Source of the DNA: Protonemura montana
Taxonomy: Eukaryota; Arthropoda; Insecta; Plecoptera; Nemouridae
Assembly (NCBI GenBank): GCA_947568835.1
Contig: CANOQG010000007.1
Span: 930,001-994,000 of the forward strand
DNA length: 64,000 nucleotides
Direction of reading: 5' to 3'
Shown: positions 22,945 to 35,128 of the stretch, piece by piece
How positions within the stretch are numbered: position 1 is the stretch's first letter
Layout: the number at the start of each line of letters is the position of its first letter
Notes under the pieces: generated by a model
Told to the model about the DNA's origin: nothing
Databases searched by the model: none
The model's input: the letters and a program-made list of their open reading frames with translations, nothing else
Program-made: the position numbers and the translations under genes

Positions 22945-24735
22945 ATGTCCTGCCCCATGTCCTGCCCCTTGTCCTGTCCCATTTCCTGCCCCATGTCCTA
23001 CCCCATGTCCTGCCCCATGTCCTGCCCCATGTCCTGCCCCATGTCCTGCCTCATGTCCTGCCCCATGTCTTGCCCCATGTCCCATGTCCTGCCCCATGTC
23101 CTGCCCCATGTCCTGCCCCATGTCCTGCCCTATGTCCTGTCTTATGTCCTGCCCCATGTAATGCCCCATGTCCTGCTCCATGTCCTCCCCCTGTCCTGCC
23201 CTATGTCTTATGTCCTGCCCTATGTCCTGCCTCATGTCCTGCCCCATGTCCTGCCCTATGTCCTGTCCCATGTCCTGCCCCATTTCCTGCCCCATGTCCT
23301 GCTCCATGTCCTGCCCCATGTCCTGCCCCATGTCCCGCTCCATGTCCTCCCCCTGTCCTGCCTCATGTCCCATGTCCTGCCCCATGTCCTGCCCCATGTC
23401 CTGCCCCATGTCCTGCCCCATGTCCAGTCCCATGTCCTGCCCCATGTCCTGCCCTATGTGTTGCCCCATGTCCTGCCCCATGTCCTGCCCCATGTCCTGC
23501 CCCATGTCCTGCCCCATGTCCTGCCCCATGTCCTGCCCCATGTCCCATGTCCTGCCCCATGTCCTGCCCCTTGTCCTGTCCCATTTCCTGCCCCATGTCC
23601 TACCCCATGTCCTGCCCCATGTCCTGCCCCATGTCCTGCCCCATGTCCTGCCTCATGTCCTGCCCCATGTCTTGCCCCATGTCCCATGTCCTGCCCCATG
23701 TCCTGCCCCATGTCCTGCCCCATGTCCTGCCCTATGTCCTGTCTTATGTCCTGCCCCATGTAATGCCCCATGTCCTGCTCCATGTCCTCCCCCTGTCCTG
23801 CCCTATGTCTTATGTCCTGCCCTATGTCCTGCCTCATGTCCTGCCCCATGTCCTGCCCTATGTCCTGTCCCATGTCCTGCCCCATTTCCTGCCCCATGTC
23901 CTGCTCCATGTCCTGCCCCATGTCCTGCCCCATGTCCCGCTCCATGTCCTCCCCCTGTCCTGCCTCATGTCCCATGTCCTGCCCCATGTCCTGCCCCATG
24001 TCCTGCCCCATGTCCTGCCCCATGTCCAGTCCCATGTCCTGCCCCATGTTTTGCCCCATGTCCTGTCCAATGTCCTGCCTCATGTCCTGCCCCATGTCCT
24101 GCCCCATGTCCTGCCCCATGTCCTGCCCCATGTCCTGCCCTATGTCCTGCCCCATGTCCTGCCCCATGTCCTGCCCTATGTCCTGTCCCATGTCCTGTCC
24201 CATGTCCTGCCCCATGTCCTGCCCCATGTCCTTCCCTATGTCCTGTCCCATGTCCTGCCCCATGTCCTGCCCCATGTCCTGCTCCATGTCCTGTCCCATG
24301 TCCTGCCCCATGTCCTGCCCCATGTCCTGCCCCATGTCCTGCCCTATGTCCTGTCCCATGTCCTGCCCCATGTCCTGCCCCATGTCCTGCCCCATGTCCT
24401 GCCCCATGTCTTTCCCCATGTCCCATGTCCTGCCTCATGTCCTGCCCCATGTCCTGCCCCATAGCCTGGTTAATGTCCTGCCCCATGTCCTGTCCCATGT
24501 CCTGCCCCATGTTTTGCCCCATGTCCTGCCCCATGTCCTTCCCTATGTCCTGTCCCATGTCCTGCCCCATGTCCTGACCCATGTCCTGATCCATGTCCTG
24601 TCCCATGTCCTGCCCCCTGTCCTGCCCCATGTCCTGCCCCATGTCCTGCCCCATGTCCTGCCCCATGTCCTGCCCCATGTCTTTCCCCATGTCCCATGTC
24701 CTGCCTCATGTCCTGCCCCATGTCCTGCCCCATAG
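22945..24735 (+). repeat. R module 4 (1,790 bp)
   Basis: Matches R2 at 9,702 and R5 at 6,000. It has the GATCC and CCCCCTG subtype. Its two TAA landmarks end at 23,161 and 23,763. Confidence 0.85.
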
Positions 24736-26095
24736 CCTGGCCAATGTCCTGCCCCATGTCCTGTCCCATGTCCTGCCCCATGTTTTGCCCCATGTCCTGC
24801 CCCATGTCCTGCCCTATGTCCTGTCCCATGTCCTGCTCCATGTCCTGCCCCATGTCTTACCTCATGTCCCATATCCTGCCTCATGTCCTGCCCCATGTCC
24901 TGCCCCATATCCTGCCCCATGTCCTGCCCCATGTCCTGCCCCATGTCCTGTCCCATGTCCTGCCCAATGTCCTGCCCCATGTCCTGCTCCATGTCCTGCC
25001 CCATGTCCTGCCCCATGTCCTGCCCTATGTCCTGCCCCATGTCCTGCCCCATGTCCTGCCCCATGTCCTGCGCCATGTCCTGCCCCATGTCCTGTCCCAT
25101 GTCATGTCCCATGTCCTGCTCCATGTCCTGCCCCATGTCCTGCCCCATGGCCTGCCCTATGTCCTGCCCCATGTCCTGCCCCATGTCCTGCCCCATGTCC
25201 TGCCCCATGGCCTGCCCCATGTCCTGCCCCATGTCCCATGTCCTGCCCCATGTCCTGCCCCATGTCCTGCCCCATGTCCTGCCCCATGTCTTGCCCCATG
25301 TCTTGCCCCATGTCCCATGTCCTGCCCCATGTCCTGCCCCATGTCCTACCCCATGTCCTGCCCTATGTCCTGTCTTATGTCCTGCCCCATGTCCTGCCCC
25401 ATGTCCTGCTCCATGTCCTTCCCCTGTCCTGCCCTATGTCCCATGTCCTGCCCCATGTCTTGCCTCATGTCCTGCCCCATGTCCTGCCCTATGTCCTGTC
25501 CCATGTCCTGCCCCATTTCCTGCCCCATGTCCTGCTCCATGTCCTGCCCCATGTCCTGCCCCATGTCCCGCTCCATGTCCTCCCCCTGTCCTGCCTCATG
25601 TCCCATGTCCTGCCCCATGTCCTGCCCCATGTCCTGCCCCATGTCCTGCCCCATGTCCTGTCCCATGTCCTGCCCCATGTTTTGCCCCATGTCCTGTCCA
25701 ATGTCCTGCCTTATGTCCTGCCCCATGTCCTGCCCCATGTCCTGCCCCATGTCCTGCCCCATGTCCTGCCCTATGTCCTGCCCCATGTCCTGCAACATGT
25801 CCTGCCCTATGTCCTGTCCCATGTCCTGTCCCATGTCCTGCCCCATGTCCTGCCCCATGTCCTTCCCTATGTCCTGTCCCATGTCCTGCCCCATGTCCTG
25901 CCTCATGTCCTGCTCCATGTCCTGTCCCATGTCCTGCCCCATGTCCTGCCCCATGTCCTGCCCCATGTCCTGCCCTATGTCCTGTCCCATGTCCTGCCCC
26001 ATGTCCTGCCCCATGTCCTGCCCCATGTCCTGCCCCATGTCTTTCCCCATGTCCCATGTCCTGCCTCATGTCCTGCCCCATGTCCTGCCCCATAG
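24736..26095 (+). repeat. P1-P2 fusion with 947-bp deletion
   Basis: The first about 334 bp are P1. Sequence then enters P2 at TGCGCC (25,069). In unit 3 TGCGCC lies 1,281 bp after the TAG, so 947 bp including the whole P1/P2 boundary is absent. The remaining P2 part runs the standard 1,026 bp to the TAG at 26,095. A private CCTGCAACATG unit lies near 25,793. Confidence 0.85.
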
Positions 26096-27316
26096 CCTGG
26101 CCAATGTCCTGCCCCATGTCCTGTCCCATGTCCTGCCCCATGTTTTGCCCCATGTCCTGCCCCATGTCCTGCCCTATGTCCTGTCCCATGTCCTGCCCCA
26201 TGTCCTGCCCCATGTCCTGTCCCATGTCCTGCCTCATGTCCTACCCTATGTCCTGCCCCATTTCCTGCCCCATGTCCTGCCCCATGTCCTGCGCCATGTC
26301 CTGCCCCATGTCCTGTCCCATGTCATGTCCCATGTCCTGCTCCATGTCCTGCCCCATGTCCTGCCCCATGGCCTGCCCTATGTCCTGCCCCATGTCCTGC
26401 CCCATGTCCTGCCCCATGTCCTGCCCCATGGCCTGCCCCATGTCCTGCCCCATGTCCCATGTCCTGCCCCATGTCCTGCCCCATGTCCTGCCCCATGTCC
26501 TGCCCCATGTCTTGCCCCATGTCTTGCCCCATGTCCCATGTCCTGCCCCATGTCCTGCCCCATGTCCTACCCCATGTCCTGCCCTATGTCCTGTCTTATG
26601 TCCTGCCCCATGTCCTGCCCCATGTCCTGCTCCATGTCCTTCCCCTGTCCTGCCCTATGTCCCATGTCCTGCCCCATGTCTTGCCTCATGTCCTGCCCCA
26701 TGTCCTGCCCTATGTCCTGTCCCATGTCCTGCCCCATTTCCTGCCCCATGTCCTGCTCCATGTCCTGCCCCATGTCCTGCCCCATGTCCCGCTCCATGTC
26801 CTCCCCCTGTCCTGCCTCATGTCCCATGTCCTGCCCCATGTCCTGCCCCATGTCCTGCCCCATGTCCTGCCCCATGTCCTGTCCCATGTCCTGCCCCATG
26901 TTTTGCCCCATGTCCTGTCCAATGTCCTGCCTTATGTCCTGCCCCATGTCCTGCCCCATGTCCTGCCCCATGTCCTGCCCCATGTCCTGCCCTATGTCCT
27001 GCCCCATGTCCTGCAACATGTCCTGCCCTATGTCCTGTCCCATGTCCTGTCCCATGTCCTGCCCCATGTCCTGCCCCATGTCCTTCCCTATGTCCTGTCC
27101 CATGTCCTGCCCCATGTCCTGCCTCATGTCCTGCTCCATGTCCTGTCCCATGTCCTGCCCCATGTCCTGCCCCATGTCCTGCCCCATGTCCTGCCCTATG
27201 TCCTGTCCCATGTCCTGCCCCATGTCCTGCCCCATGTCCTGCCCCATGTCCTGCCCCATGTCTTTCCCCATGTCCCATGTCCTGCCTCATGTCCTGCCCC
27301 ATGTCCTGCCCCATAG
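26096..27316 (+). repeat. 1,221-bp tandem duplicate of P2 part
   Basis: A copy of 24,875-26,095 at an offset of exactly 1,221. TGCGCC is at 25,069 and 26,290, and the TAG at 26,095 and 27,316. The otherwise unseen CCTGCAACATG variant is in both (near 25,793 and 27,014), so the duplication followed that mutation. I saw no difference between copies over the P2 part. Confidence 0.85.
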
Positions 27317-28944
27317 CCTGGCCAATGTCCTGCCCCATGTCCTGTCCCATGTCCTGCCCCATGTTTTGCCCCATGTCCTGCCCCATGTCCTGCCCTATGT
27401 CCTGTCCCATGTCCTGCCCCATGTCCTGCCCCATGTCCTGTCCCATGTCCTGCCTCATGTCCTACCCTATGTCCTGCCCCATTTCCTGCCCCATGTCCTG
27501 CCCCATGTCCTGCCCCATGTCCTGCCCCATGTCCTGCCCCATGTCCTGCCCCATGTCTTGCCCCATGTCCCATGTCCTGCCCCATGTCCTGCCCCATGTC
27601 CTACCCCATGTCCTGCCCTATGTCCTGTCTTATGTCCTGCCCCATGTCCTGCCCCATGTCCTGCTCCATGTCCTGCCCCATGTCCTGCTCCATGTCCCAT
27701 GTCCTGCCCCATGTCCTGCCCCATGTCCTGTCCCATGTCCTGCCTCATGTCCTGCCCCATGTCCTGCCCCATGTCCTGCCCCATGTCCTGCCCCATGTCC
27801 TGTCCCATGTCCTGCCCCATGTCATGCCCCATGTCCTGCCCCATGTCCTGCCCCATGTCCCATGTCCTGCCCCATGTCCTGCCCTTTGTCCTGTCCCATT
27901 TCCTGCCCCATGTCCTGCCCCATGTCCTGCCCCATGTCCTGCCCCATGTCCTGCCCCATGTCCTGCTCCATGTCCTCCCCCTGTCCTGCCCCATGTCCCA
28001 TGTCCTGCCCCATGTCCTGCCCCATGTCCTTCCCCATGTCCTGCCCTATGTCCTGTCCCATGTCCTGCCCCATGTCCTGCCCCATGTCCTGCCCTATGTC
28101 CTGCCCCATGTCTTGCCCCATGTCCTGCCCCATGTCCTTCCCCATGTCCTGCCCTATGTCCTGTCCCATGTCCTGCCCCATGTCCTGCCCCATGTCCTGC
28201 CCCATGTCCTGCCCTTTGTCCTGTCCCATTTCCTGCCCCATGTCCTGCCCCATGTCCTGCCCCATGTCCTGCCCCATGTCCTGCCCCATGTCCTGCTCCA
28301 TGTCCTCCCCCTGTCCTGCCCCATGTCCCATGTCCTGCCCCATGTCCTGCCCCATGTCCTTCCCCATGTCCTGCCCTATGTCCTGTCCCATGTCCTGCCC
28401 CATGTCCTGCCCCATGTCCTCCCCCTGTCCTGCCCCATGTCCCATGTCCTGCCCCATGTCCTGCCCCATGTCCTTCCCCATGTCCTGCCCCATGTCCTGC
28501 CCCATGTCCTGCCCTATGTCCTGCCCCATGTCGTGCCCCATTTTCTGCTCTATGTTCCACCCCATGTCCTGCCCCATGTCCCATGTCATGCCCCATGTCC
28601 TGCCCCATGTCCTGCCCCATGTCCTGTCCCATGTCCTGCTCCATGTCCTGCCCCATGTCTTACCTCATGTCCCATGTCCTGCCTCATGTCCTGCCCCATG
28701 TCCTGCCCCATATCCTGCCCCATGTCCTGCCCCATGTCCTGCCCCATGTCCTGTCCCATGTCCTGTCCCATGTCCTGCCCCATGTCCTGCCCCATGTCCT
28801 GTCCCATGTCCTGCCTCATGTCCTACCCCATGTCCTGCCCTATGTCCTGCCCCATGTCCTGCCCCATGTCCTGCCCCATGTCCTGCCCCATGTCCTGCCC
28901 CATGTCCTGCCCCATGTCCTGCCCCATGTCCTGCCCCATGTCCC
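27317..28944 (+). repeat. L module 4, expanded to 1,629 bp
   Basis: L with 341 extra bases between about 28,120 and 28,495. There the TTCCCCATG and CTCCCCCTG units occur several times in scrambled order. On either side it matches L3 at offsets of 5,659 and 6,000. The CATTTTCTGCTC block is at 28,539 with T at 28,551. Confidence 0.8.
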
Positions 28945-30735
28945 ATGTCCTGCCCCATGTCCTGCCCCTTGTCCTGTCCCATTTCCTGCCCCATGTCCTA
29001 CCCCATGTCCTGCCCCATGTCCTGCCCCATGTCCTGCCCCATGTCCTGCCTCATGTCCTGCCCCATGTCTTGCCCCATGTCCCATGTCCTGCCCCATGTC
29101 CTGCCCCATGTCCTGCCCCATGTCCTGCCCTATGTCCTGTCTTATGTCCTGCCCCATGTAATGCCCCATGTCCTGCTCCATGTCCTCCCCCTGTCCTGCC
29201 CTATGTCTTATGTCCTGCCCTATGTCCTGCCTCATGTCCTGCCCCATGTCCTGCCCTATGTCCTGTCCCATGTCCTGCCCCATTTCCTGCCCCATGTCCT
29301 GCTCCATGTCCTGCCCCATGTCCTGCCCCATGTCCCGCTCCATGTCCTCCCCCTGTCCTGCCTCATGTCCCATGTCCTGCCCCATGTCCTGCCCCATGTC
29401 CTGCCCCATGTCCTGCCCCATGTCCAGTCCCATGTCCTGCCCCATGTCCTGCCCTATGTGTTGCCCCATGTCCTGCCCCATGTCCTGCCCCATGTCCTGC
29501 CCCATGTCCTGCCCCATGTCCTGCCCCATGTCCTGCCCCATGTCCCATGTCCTGCCCCATGTCCTGCCCCTTGTCCTGTCCCATTTCCTGCCCCATGTCC
29601 TACCCCATGTCCTGCCCCATGTCCTGCCCCATGTCCTGCCCCATGTCCTGCCTCATGTCCTGCCCCATGTCTTGCCCCATGTCCCATGTCCTGCCCCATG
29701 TCCTGCCCCATGTCCTGCCCCATGTCCTGCCCTATGTCCTGTCTTATGTCCTGCCCCATGTAATGCCCCATGTCCTGCTCCATGTCCTCCCCCTGTCCTG
29801 CCCTATGTCTTATGTCCTGCCCTATGTCCTGCCTTATGTCCTGCCCCATGTCCTGCCCTATGTCCTGTCCCATGTCCTGCCCCATTTCCTGCCCCATGTC
29901 CTGCTCCATGTCCTGCCCCATGTCCTGCCCCATGTCCCGCTCCATGTCCTCCCCCTGTCCTGCCTCATGTCCCATGTCCTGCCCCATGTCCTGCCCCATG
30001 TCCTGCCCCATGTCCTGCCCCATGTCCAGTCCCATGTCCTGCCCCATGTTTTGCCCCATGTCCTGTCCAATGTCCTGCCTCATGTCCTGCCCCATGTCCT
30101 GCCCCATGTCCTGCCCCATGTCCTGCCCCATGTCCTGCCCTATGTCCTGCCCCATGTCCTGCCCCATGTCCTGCCCTATGTCCTGTCCCATGTCCTGTCC
30201 CATGTCCTGCCCCATGTCCTGCCCCATGTCCTTCCCTATGTCCTGTCCCATGTCCTGCCCCATGTCCTGCCCCATGTCCTGCTCCATGTCCTGTCCCATG
30301 TCCTGCCCCATGTCCTGCCCCATGTCCTGCCCCATGTCCTGCCCTATGTCCTGTCCCATGTCCTGCCCCATGTCCTGCCCCATGTCCTGCCCCATGTCCT
30401 GCCCCATGTCTTTCCCCATGTCCCATGTCCTGCCTCATGTCCTGCCCCATGTCCTGCCCCATAGCCTGGTTAATGTCCTGCCCCATGTCCTGTCCCATGT
30501 CCTGCCCCATGTTTTGCCCCATGTCCTGCCCCATGTCCTTCCCTATGTCCTGTCCCATGTCCTGCCCCATGTCCTGACCCATGTCCTGATCCATGTCCTG
30601 TCCCATGTCCTGCCCCCTGTCCTGCCCCATGTCCTGCCCCATGTCCTGCCCCATGTCCTGCCCCATGTCCTGCCCCATGTCTTTCCCCATGTCCCATGTC
30701 CTGCCTCATGTCCTGCCCCATGTCCTGCCCCATAG
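28945..30735 (+). repeat. R module 5 (1,790 bp)
   Basis: Offset 6,000 copy of R4, with the GATCC and CCCCCTG subtype. Small private changes include CCTTATG near 29,834. From about 30,012 it is also the left arm of the 3,319-bp duplication. Confidence 0.85.
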
Positions 30736-31809
30736 CCTGGCCAATGTCCTGCCCCATGTCCTGTCCCATGTCCTGCCCCATGTTTTGCCCCATGTCCTGC
30801 CCCATGTCCTGCCCTATGTCCTGTCCCATGTCCTGCTCCATGTCCTGCCCCATGTCTTACCTCATGTCCCATATCCTGCCTCATGTCCTGCCCCATGTCC
30901 TGCCCCATATCCTGCCCCATGTCCTGCCCCATGTCCTGCCCCATGTCCTGTCCCATGTCCTGCCCAATGTCCTGCCCCATGTCCTGCTCCATGTCCTGCC
31001 CCATGTCCTGCCCCATGTCCTGCCCTATGTCCTGCCCCATGTCCTGCCCCATGTCCTGCCCCATGTCCTGCCCTATGTCCTTCCCCATGTCCTGCCCCAT
31101 GTCCTGCCCCATGTCCTGTCCCATGTCATGTCCCATGTCCTGCTCCATGTCCTGCCCCATGTCCTGCCCCATGTCCTGCCCTATGTCCTGCCCCATGTCC
31201 TGCCCCATGTCCTGCCCCATGTCCTGCCCCATGTCCTGCCCCATGTCCTGCCCCATGTCCTGCCCCATGTCCCATGTCCTGCCCCATGTCCTGCCCCTTG
31301 TCCTGTCCCATTTCCTGCCCCATGTCCTACCCCATGTCCTGCCCCATGTCCTGCCCCATGTCCTGCCCCATGTCCTGCCCCATGTCCTGCTCCATGTCCT
31401 GCCCCATGTCCTGCTCCATGTCCCATGTCCTGCCCCATGTCCTGCCCCATGTCCTGTCCCATGTCCTGCCTCATGTCCTGCCCCATGTCCTGCCCCATGT
31501 CCTGCCCCATGTCTTGCCCCATGTCCCATGTCCTGCCCCATGTCCTGCCCCATGTCCTACCTTATGTCCTGCCCTGTGTCCTGTCTTATGTCCTGCCCCA
31601 TGTCCTGCCCCATGTCCTGCTCCATGTCCTGCCCCATGTCCTGCTCCATGTCCCATGTCCTGCCCCATGTCCTGCCCCATGTCCTGTCCCATGTCCTGCC
31701 TCATGTCCTGCCCCATGTCCTGCCCCATGTCCTGCCCCATGTCCTGCCCCATGTCTTTCCCCATGTCCCATGTCCTGCCTCATGTCCTGCCCCATGTCCT
31801 GCCCCATAG
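30736..31809 (+). repeat. P1 module 5 (1,074 bp)
   Basis: Full-length P1 with TGTCTTATG, as in P1 module 2, but without that copy's 24-bp loss. CCATTG-type TAG end. Confidence 0.8.
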
Positions 31810-32862
31810 CCTGGCCATTGTCCTGCCCCATGTCCTGTCCCATGTCCTGCCCCATGTTTTGCCCCATGTCCTGCCCCATGTCCTGCCCTATGTCCTGTCC
31901 CATGTCCTGCCCCATGTCCTGCCCCATGTCCTGTCCCATGTCCTGCCTCATGTCCTACCCCATGTCCTGCCCTATGTCCTGCCCCATGTCCTGCCCCATG
32001 TCCTGCCCCATGTCCTGCGCCATGTCCTGCCCCATGTCCTGTCCCATGTCATGTCCCATGTCCTGCTCCATGTCCTGCCCCATGTCCTGCCCCATGGCCT
32101 GCCCTATGTCCTGCCCCATGTCCTGCCCCATGTCCTGCCCCATGTCCTGCCCCATGGCCTGCCCCATGTCCTGCCCCATGTCCCATGTCCTGCCCCATGT
32201 CCTGCCCCATGTCCTGCCCCATGTCCTGCCCCATGTCTTGCCCCATGTCTTGCCCCATGTCCCATGTCCTGCCCCATGTCCTGCCCCATGTCCTACCCCA
32301 TGTCCTGCCCTATGTCCTGTCTTATGTCCTGCCCCATGTCCTGCCCCATGTCCTGCTCCATGTCCTTCCCCTGTCCTGCCCTATGTCCCATGTCCTGCCC
32401 CATGTCTTGCCTCATGTCCTGCCCCATGTCCTGCCCTATGTCCTGTCCCATGTCCTGCCCCATTTCCTGCCCCATGTCCTGCTCCATGTCCTGCCCCATG
32501 TCCTGCCCCATGTCCCGCTCCATGTCCTCCCCCTGTCCTGCCTCATGTCCCATGTCCTGCCCCATGTCCTGCCCCATGTCCTGCCCCATGTCCTGCCCCA
32601 TGTCCTGTCCCATGTCCTGCCCCATGTTTTGCCCCATGTCCTGTCCAATGTCCTGCCTTATGTCCTGCCCCATGTCCTGCCCCATGTCCTGCCCCATGTC
32701 CTGCCCCATGTCCTGCCCCATGTCCTGCCCCATGTCCTGCCCTATGTCCTGTCCCATGTCCTGCCCCATGTTCTGCCCCATGTCCTGCCCCATGTCCTGC
32801 CCCATGTCTTTCCCCATGTCCCATGTCCTGCCTCATGTCCTGCCCCATGTCCTGCCCCATAG
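31810..32862 (+). repeat. P2 module with 180-bp deletion (1,053 bp)
   Basis: P2 that has lost 180 bp around 32,710, including the TTCCCTATG unit. It carries CATGTTCTG near 32,768 as in the P2 at 16,084. Confidence 0.8.
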
Positions 32863-33330
32863 CCTGGCCAATGTCCTGCCCCATGTCCTGTCCCATGTCC
32901 TGCCCCATGTTTTGCCCCATGTCCTGCCCCATGTCCTGCCCTATGTCCTGTCCCATGTCCTGCCCCATGTCCTGCCCCATGTCCTGTCCCATGTCCTGCC
33001 TCATGTCCTACCCTATGTCCTGCCCCATTTCCTGCCCCATGTCCTGCCCCATGTCCTGCCCCATGTCCTGCCCCATGTCCTGCCCCATGTCCTGCCCCAT
33101 GTCTTGCCCCATGTCCCATGTCCTGCCCCATGTCCTGCCCCATGTCCTACCCCATGTCCTGCCCTATGTCCTGTCTTATGTCCTGCCCCATGTCCTGCCC
33201 CATGTCCTGCTCCATGTCCTGCCCCATGTCCTGCTCCATGTCCCATGTCCTGCCCCATGTCCTGCCCCATGTCCTGTCCCATGTCCTGCCTCATGTCCTG
33301 CCCCATGTCCTGCCCCATGTCCTGCCCCAT
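32863..33330 (+). repeat. L start, cut at duplication joint
   Basis: L-type sequence (TTTTGCC, CCTACCCTATG, ATTTCC, CCTACC, TCTTATG) that runs to about 33,330, then changes to R interior at the CCAGTCCC unit (33,346). This is the joint of the 3,319-bp duplication. Confidence 0.75.
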
Positions 33331-34054
33331 GTCCTGCCCCATGTCCAGTCCCATGTCCTGCCCCATGTTTTGCCCCATGTCCTGTCCAATGTCCTGCCTC
33401 ATGTCCTGCCCCATGTCCTGCCCCATGTCCTGCCCCATGTCCTGCCCCATGTCCTGCCCTATGTCCTGCCCCATGTCCTGCCCCATGTCCTGCCCTATGT
33501 CCTGTCCCATGTCCTGTCCCATGTCCTGCCCCATGTCCTGCCCCATGTCCTTCCCTATGTCCTGTCCCATGTCCTGCCCCATGTCCTGCCCCATGTCCTG
33601 CTCCATGTCCTGTCCCATGTCCTGCCCCATGTCCTGCCCCATGTCCTGCCCCATGTCCTGCCCTATGTCCTGTCCCATGTCCTGCCCCATGTCCTGCCCC
33701 ATGTCCTGCCCCATGTCCTGCCCCATGTCTTTCCCCATGTCCCATGTCCTGCCTCATGTCCTGCCCCATGTCCTGCCCCATAGCCTGGTTAATGTCCTGC
33801 CCCATGTCCTGTCCCATGTCCTGCCCCATGTTTTGCCCCATGTCCTGCCCCATGTCCTTCCCTATGTCCTGTCCCATGTCCTGCCCCATGTCCTGACCCA
33901 TGTCCTGATCCATGTCCTGTCCCATGTCCTGCCCCCTGTCCTGCCCCATGTCCTGCCCCATGTCCTGCCCCATGTCCTGCCCCATGTCCTGCCCCATGTC
34001 TTTCCCCATGTCCCATGTCCTGCCTCATGTCCTGCCCCATGTCCTGCCCCATAG
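33331..34054 (+). repeat. R module, 3' part only
   Basis: Starts inside R at CCAGTCCC and lacks about the first 1,075 bp with both TAA landmarks. It keeps the TTAATG-type TAG (33,783), TGACCC, GATCC, CCCCCTG and the second TAG. Confidence 0.8.
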
Positions 34055-35128
34055 CCTGGCCAATGTCCTGCCCCATGTCCTGTCCCATGTCCTGCCCCAT
34101 GTTTTGCCCCATGTCCTGCCCCATGTCCTGCCCTATGTCCTGTCCCATGTCCTGCTCCATGTCCTGCCCCATGTCTTACCTCATGTCCCATATCCTGCCT
34201 CATGTCCTGCCCCATGTCCTGCCCCATATCCTGCCCCATGTCCTGCCCCATGTCCTGCCCCATGTCCTGTCCCATGTCCTGCCCAATGTCCTGCCCCATG
34301 TCCTGCTCCATGTCCTGCCCCATGTCCTGCCCCATGTCCTGCCCTATGTCCTGCCCCATGTCCTGCCCCATGTCCTGCCCCATGTCCTGCCCTATGTCCT
34401 TCCCCATGTCCTGCCCCATGTCCTGCCCCATGTCCTGTCCCATGTCATGTCCCATGTCCTGCTCCATGTCCTGCCCCATGTCCTGCCCCATGTCCTGCCC
34501 TATGTCCTGCCCCATGTCCTGCCCCATGTCCTGCCCCATGTCCTGCCCCATGTCCTGCCCCATGTCCTGCCCCATGTCCTGCCCCATGTCCCATGTCCTG
34601 CCCCATGTCCTGCCCCTTGTCCTGTCCCATTTCCTGCCCCATGTCCTACCCCATGTCCTGCCCCATGTCCTGCCCCATGTCCTGCCCCATGTCCTGCCCC
34701 ATGTCCTGCTCCATGTCCTGCCCCATGTCCTGCTCCATGTCCCATGTCCTGCCCCATGTCCTGCCCCATGTCCTGTCCCATGTCCTGCCTCATGTCCTGC
34801 CCCATGTCCTGCCCCATGTCCTGCCCCATGTCTTGCCCCATGTCCCATGTCCTGCCCCATGTCCTGCCCCATGTCCTACCTTATGTCCTGCCCTGTGTCC
34901 TGTCTTATGTCCTGCCCCATGTCCTGCCCCATGTCCTGCTCCATGTCCTGCCCCATGTCCTGCTCCATGTCCCATGTCCTGCCCCATGTCCTGCCCCATG
35001 TCCTGTCCCATGTCCTGCCTCATGTCCTGCCCCATGTCCTGCCCCATGTCCTGCCCCATGTCCTGCCCCATGTCTTTCCCCATGTCCCATGTCCTGCCTC
35101 ATGTCCTGCCCCATGTCCTGCCCCATAG
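34055..35128 (+). repeat. P1 module 6 (1,074 bp)
   Basis: Offset 3,319 copy of the P1 at 30,736. CCATTG-type TAG end. Confidence 0.8.

Larger units (their letters stand above)
30012..33330 (+). repeat. 3,319-bp tandem duplication, left copy
   Basis: Landmarks repeat at an offset of 3,319: TAG 30464/33783, 30735/34054, 31809/35128, 32862/36181, and CCAGTCCC 30,027/33,346. It spans the end of R5, all of P1, the shortened P2 and an L start. Confidence 0.85.
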
